A stretch of DNA of 64,000 bases, from positions 4,295,001 to 4,359,000 of the forward strand of contig NZ_CP047984.1 of the NCBI RefSeq assembly GCF_009931655.1, given 5' to 3'. Both the position numbers and the translations under genes were made by a program. Below the pieces are notes generated by a model. That model ran no database searches. It had not been told where the DNA came from and saw only the letters and a program-made list of their open reading frames with translations. Of this stretch, positions 63,719-64,000 are shown one piece after another (the stretch's first letter is position 1; each line of letters begins with the position of its first letter). The stretch comes from Pontibacter russatus (GTDB lineage Bacteria > Bacteroidota > Bacteroidia > Cytophagales > Hymenobacteraceae).

Positions 63719-64000
63719 ATGAGGAGATTAGCATTTATATATAGCCTGTTACTGGGCCTCGCCCTGGTGAGCGGGTGCAAGCAGGCCAGCGACCTGAAAG
63801 CCTTTACCGAAGCCACATACAGCCTGCAGGAAATGCACCACCTCGAGCTGAACGGCGTGGATGTGATGCAGAAGCGCAGCCCCTACGACTTCACCACCAG
63901 CGAGGGCGACAGCCTGCTGGCCTCCATCTCAAACAACACCCTGCAAGCCAGCACCACCCTGCTGTTGCAGGTGCAGATGCCCGAGCCGGAAGCAGACCGG
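63719..64000 (+). CDS. LEA14/WHy-like lipoprotein, N-terminal part (3' truncated by window)
   Basis: Ninety-four codons are visible from ATG 63719. The N terminus is a lipoprotein signal (MRRLAFIYSLLLGLALVSG, lipobox VSGC). The following TYSLQEMHHLELNGVDVM and LASISNNTLQASTTLLLQV resemble the start of Bacteroidota LEA/WHy-like proteins (pattern: V-x-G-V-D, then a long strand with LxxAxxNNxL). The rest lies outside the window, so length and final domain are unknown. Confidence 0.65.
   Translation, partial: MRRLAFIYSLLLGLALVSGCKQASDLKAFTEATYSLQEMHHLELNGVDVMQKRSPYDFTTSEGDSLLASISNNTLQASTTLLLQVQMPEPEADR

Overview
The window looks like chromosomal DNA of a Bacteroidota member, most plausibly Cytophagales/Hymenobacteraceae (Pontibacter-like). 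Supporting signs are many lipoproteins with an SxC-type lipobox, a carboxypeptidase-regulatory-like TonB receptor, a TTTG-N21-TAACTTTG promoter, almost no Shine-Dalgarno sequences, mixed mid-to-high GC coding DNA, and a striking abundance of the palindrome TATATA. The genus is inferred from gene content only. I see no rRNA, tRNA, CRISPR array, prophage or complete insertion sequence.

Layout. 1-2 kb: the end of an outer-membrane protein, then a vanadium-haloperoxidase/PAP2 lipoprotein. 2.8-6.3 kb: a multi-PAS histidine kinase. 6.3-9.6 kb: a gene-poor stretch with relics, a 150-bp inverted-repeat element and an esterase of unusual composition. 9.6-15.4 kb: a tripartite RND efflux operon. 16.2-21.4 kb: an iron/siderophore-type operon (TonB receptor, DUF4374, PepSY) with a DtxR-like palindrome next to its promoter. 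22.7-26 kb: fdhD plus a YdeP-type molybdopterin oxidoreductase. 26.8-34.3 kb: a planctomycete-type cytochrome/DUF1549-DUF1553/DUF1501 operon followed by a Tat-exported TIM-barrel epimerase. 35-36.3 kb: an aldehyde dehydrogenase.

36.5-41.6 kb: an ECF sigma/anti-sigma pair, then an arsenosugar-type cluster (two TIGR04282 glycosyltransferase-like proteins, an AhpD-like peroxidase-like protein, radical SAM ArsS, a rhodanese lipoprotein), with no arsM visible. 42.5-46.1 kb: a three-gene glycosyltransferase operon, divergent from a BCP peroxiredoxin. 47-52.3 kb: a lipoprotein, a Gfo/Idh/MocA oxidoreductase and a large PQQ-type sugar dehydrogenase with cytochrome, PKD and carbohydrate-binding-like parts. 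52.7-56 kb: a single-polypeptide ISP-type restriction-modification enzyme. 57-64 kb: a ceramidase-like lipoprotein, Tex, a second sugar dehydrogenase and the start of another lipoprotein.

The least ordinary content is a set of small palindromic elements. They include a 150-bp element present twice 52 kb apart, a ~290-bp element present twice, single elements of similar nested-palindrome design, and a pair of REP-like hairpins inserted in frame inside the restriction-modification gene. Functionally, the window combines sugar oxidation and export-linked catabolism, iron uptake, arsenic chemistry, glycan synthesis and DNA defence.
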